In this document: positions 61,369-64,000 of the stretch, one piece after another
Numbering within the stretch: position 1 is the stretch's first letter
How the letters are laid out: each line of letters begins with the position of its first letter
From: Varroa destructor
Lineage: Eukaryota > Arthropoda > Arachnida > Mesostigmata > Varroidae
Assembly (NCBI RefSeq): GCF_002443255.2
Contig: NW_019211458.1
Location: 37,025,589 to 37,089,588, forward strand
DNA length: 64,000 nucleotides
Reading direction: 5' to 3'
Translations under genes and position numbers: made by a program
Notes under the pieces: generated by a model
Databases searched by the model: none
Told to the model about the DNA's origin: nothing
Seen by the model: only the letters and a program-made list of their open reading frames with translations

Positions 61369-61780
61369 ATTAAGTAAAATTAAGTTTTAGTCGACAGTTT
61401 GAATCGCTGTGTGGGCAGCCGCATGTCTATGCTGCCACAGCCTATGCTTCGTAAACTTTTGGTGAAACTGTCTCTGAGCTTATAAGAAGATTGGCCAAAT
61501 AGAAAAATTTATGTCCGTCGCCATTTTACGTTCCGGTTGGGAACGACATACTTAAGCACGCTGGCTTCAATCATGGTAATTTTATTATGCATGCGAGTTT
61601 TCGTAAGGAAGGCTTCATTCAATACTGTTTAATTATATGGAATGGATTCACTTGAGTGTGTCAATCACAACAGCTTATATAAACATAAGGGTTATAGGCC
61701 TCACATATCATTACGAATTCCTTTTGCATACATTAATTAAAACAAATGGCGCCTATTTTATTGAAAAATGGAAATATATA

Positions 61781-61819
<39 letters not shown>

Positions 61820-62397
61820 TGGAATATTGATGGGTGTATTATTGGATAATTGGACATGCGTAAATATCTAGGCGCATCTCCTAGAATATCTGATTTAAAA
61901 CGCATGTGTTAGGCATTGGCTTCTATTTTAAAGAGCAGAAAATATGAGTAATGTTCTATTTTGGTATACTTTACCAGCATTCACATGATAAAAATAGCAG
62001 TTGTGCCACAAGCTTGTTCTAATTTTCAAGCTTCTATAATAGAAGCATGTCCTTATTGTTCACCTCTCTATGTGGAATAAGACTCAAGTCTACAGTACGC
62101 GGTTCGTACATATAGCCAATTTTCTCTGTGAAATATAAGTGGCTTCGTCATATTTGTCTGTATGAACCAAACAGACACCACTGTTAATGAATATGGCACC
62201 ACCGATCTATACGTTACTGATTCGAAAAACGTTAGATGAGCCCTTAAACTTTTTTTTCTAGCTCCGGGCTATTCTAACCGTGATACTATGTAATCAAAGA
62301 ATCCAACACTCGCTCGCTGTTGTAAAAAAAATTATGTTTCAGCAGAAGTTATTAAGTGACGTCCAATTGCTGGCAAGGTGTATTCTAAGCGAATACA

Positions 62398-62420
62398 TTT
62401 TTTTTTTTTTTTTTTTTTTT
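62398..62420. repeat. T23 homopolymer
   Basis: Twenty-three consecutive T; could be the tail of a - strand retrocopy, but no body or flanking duplication was recognised. Confidence 0.9.
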
Positions 62421-64000
62421 AACTACTAAAATAAAAGTGCTATAGCGCAATAAAGACGCTTCTAATTCAAATGTTTATAGCGAGGCTGCTAAGCGACAGG
62501 AACAATATCAAATGCTGAAATATCGAAGCCAAAACACAGGAACTATTGCATACGCTAATGTATCTAGTTGTTCATCACCTTTATGTGGACCTGCAATTTT
62601 ACTGTGGCCAGTTACAGCGACTGTTACAGGAATAATATGATTCTACCGATGGAGAACGGTAGATTGCCTAATCAGTAATTAGGTACAAGCCGTACACGCG
62701 AAGTGCTCGGCAAATGAAAACAACGGATACTTCGGGAAACGAATATATTTAATACTAACCACTACGCTGTACCGACGCTGACAGATCTAGCTCCACGGTT
62801 TCCACAGCGTTCGACACATAGTTAGTAAATATTTTTATTCAGGCCAACGAAACGAAACGAGCTTTCGGTTATTACTAATTTAAGTGCAAGATGCCTATCG
62901 CTTAAAGCTATAAGTGCACCTTCCGTTTAGAGACTTTTATCCGAAAAGCGTATATTTCTAGATTAACTTCGACCCAACTGAGCGGGCCGAACAAACTCTA
63001 TCAAATTAGGCCTCGAATGCTTTGTTCCCTTGCAAGATTAGTTATATCAAGTTTCGTGCTTGCTTTCAGCCTACTCGTACCTTCGCCCGGTGGAGAGAAA
63101 TCTACATCACAATATTAGGGTAATGGCAGCTGACATGACAGTATACTGATTAATGCGGCGTTCGTTCTATCGTCGCCCTAGTCGATGTATGTAGCATCAT
63201 TCAAAGTAAAGGCCAAGAGAGGTTTTTGCCTTTTTGCGCTCATGCTTTGGTCGCTAGGCTTAATTGCCATCCGAGCCAGCAAGTCTTCCTCTTCTTCAAC
63301 AGGTTATGGGTGGAATATTTCTATACCTAGGACATGGATAATATCTGATTTCTAGCAGTTTGCGGACTAGCAAGTGCATCGTGAGAGTGATTTCAAGCTG
63401 CTGCCTCACCAAGAAAATCAGTGAATTTGTTTTTTTCATTAGGATATCACCTCAAAGTGACTCAGGTTGTATTAAATAGAGCTTTATGTAATACTTAGCT
63501 AACAAACGTAAGATTTTTAGACGGGTTTTTATTGTAGAGGATATGTATGCTAGTTTGAAGCAAATATAGGTCAGTCCATGCTTTTACAAATGTTCTTCCT
63601 TTCTCATTCTGTCTTCGTTACTGAGAAGAATTCCTTGCTGGTTTGATGAATCACACATTTCACACTTATACCTTTGTACAATTTTTTGGATCCACTTGCC
63701 GCGTTTACGGCTTGACGGTACCTGATTCATCTAGTCTCTCATCTACAATATACGTATGAACACGTTCTACGCTCACTTTATGTTCTATGAAGATTGTTAA
63801 TCACATCTGATGCATAGAATTAGCTATGTATTTACATTTTCATGCCTGGTAGTTGATGATTAGTGATGCGTCCCTTTATGTCGTCGTCAAGAGTAAAAAA
63901 TGTGCTACCGAGTCCCTTCCTGTAAAACAGCTGATCACCTCAGGTTCAAAATTACTATAGCCAACGTCTGTGCCTATGCCCACAGGCTCAGTCGATGACA

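Larger units (their letters stand above)
57251..64000. other. Stretch without a supported gene
   Basis: AT-rich intergenic DNA. Microsatellites: (AAT)n 57803-57830, (TA)n 59350-59369, 61335-61366 and 61787-61817, T23 at 62398-62420. The few ORFs over 60 codons either run through (TA)n or lack any signal. Confidence 0.5.

Overview
This is a eukaryotic, AT-rich, intron-bearing nuclear window, most likely from an arthropod. The base composition, GT-AG introns of about 90 bp to 4 kb, AATAAA signals, a TATA box followed about 30 bp later by a TCAGT initiator, abundant (TA)n microsatellites and a 100-N scaffold gap all fit. A mite or other small chelicerate would be my guess, but nothing here fixes the taxon. 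There is no operon structure, rRNA, CRISPR array or recognisable intact transposon.

The best supported locus is a ten-exon + strand gene at 6545-23001. Every intron phase agrees from the ATG to the TGA, giving 402 residues. It starts with a signal peptide. The rest is a chain of short amphipathic helices separated by Gly/Ser/Thr/Pro/Asn linkers, roughly one unit per exon, with no Cys, Trp or Tyr anywhere. I do not recognise the family. Several extra exons in its introns keep the right phase and could be alternative exons or alternative 3' ends: 8091-8126, 8752-8874, read-through at 11831-11892, 16838-17166 and 18697-18897. A G-quadruplex motif lies just behind the exon 6 splice donor.

After the gap (23195-23294), evidence is thinner. 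I list phase-consistent exon chains at 26049-26505 and 29110-31132 at low confidence. At 34140-34871 (- strand) is an uninterrupted 243-codon gene for a helical protein with a probable signal peptide. Near it lie an 82-codon signal-peptide ORF (36706-36954), a TATA-driven signal-peptide exon (39853-39950), and a 21-bp perfect hairpin (37210-37256). A tRNA-Ile-like element and a 65-bp AT palindrome sit at 41.1-41.3 kb.

The right third holds a candidate four-exon gene for a single-pass membrane protein (45458-47877), a TATA/initiator promoter with a short first exon (50146-50247), a hydrophobic-segment exon (50616-50752), a coding-like stretch with two overlapping open frames (56203-56546), and many microsatellites. 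From 57.5 kb to the end I see no gene I can support. No function could be assigned from sequence alone to any protein here; the annotation rests on ORFs, splice-site quality and phase agreement.
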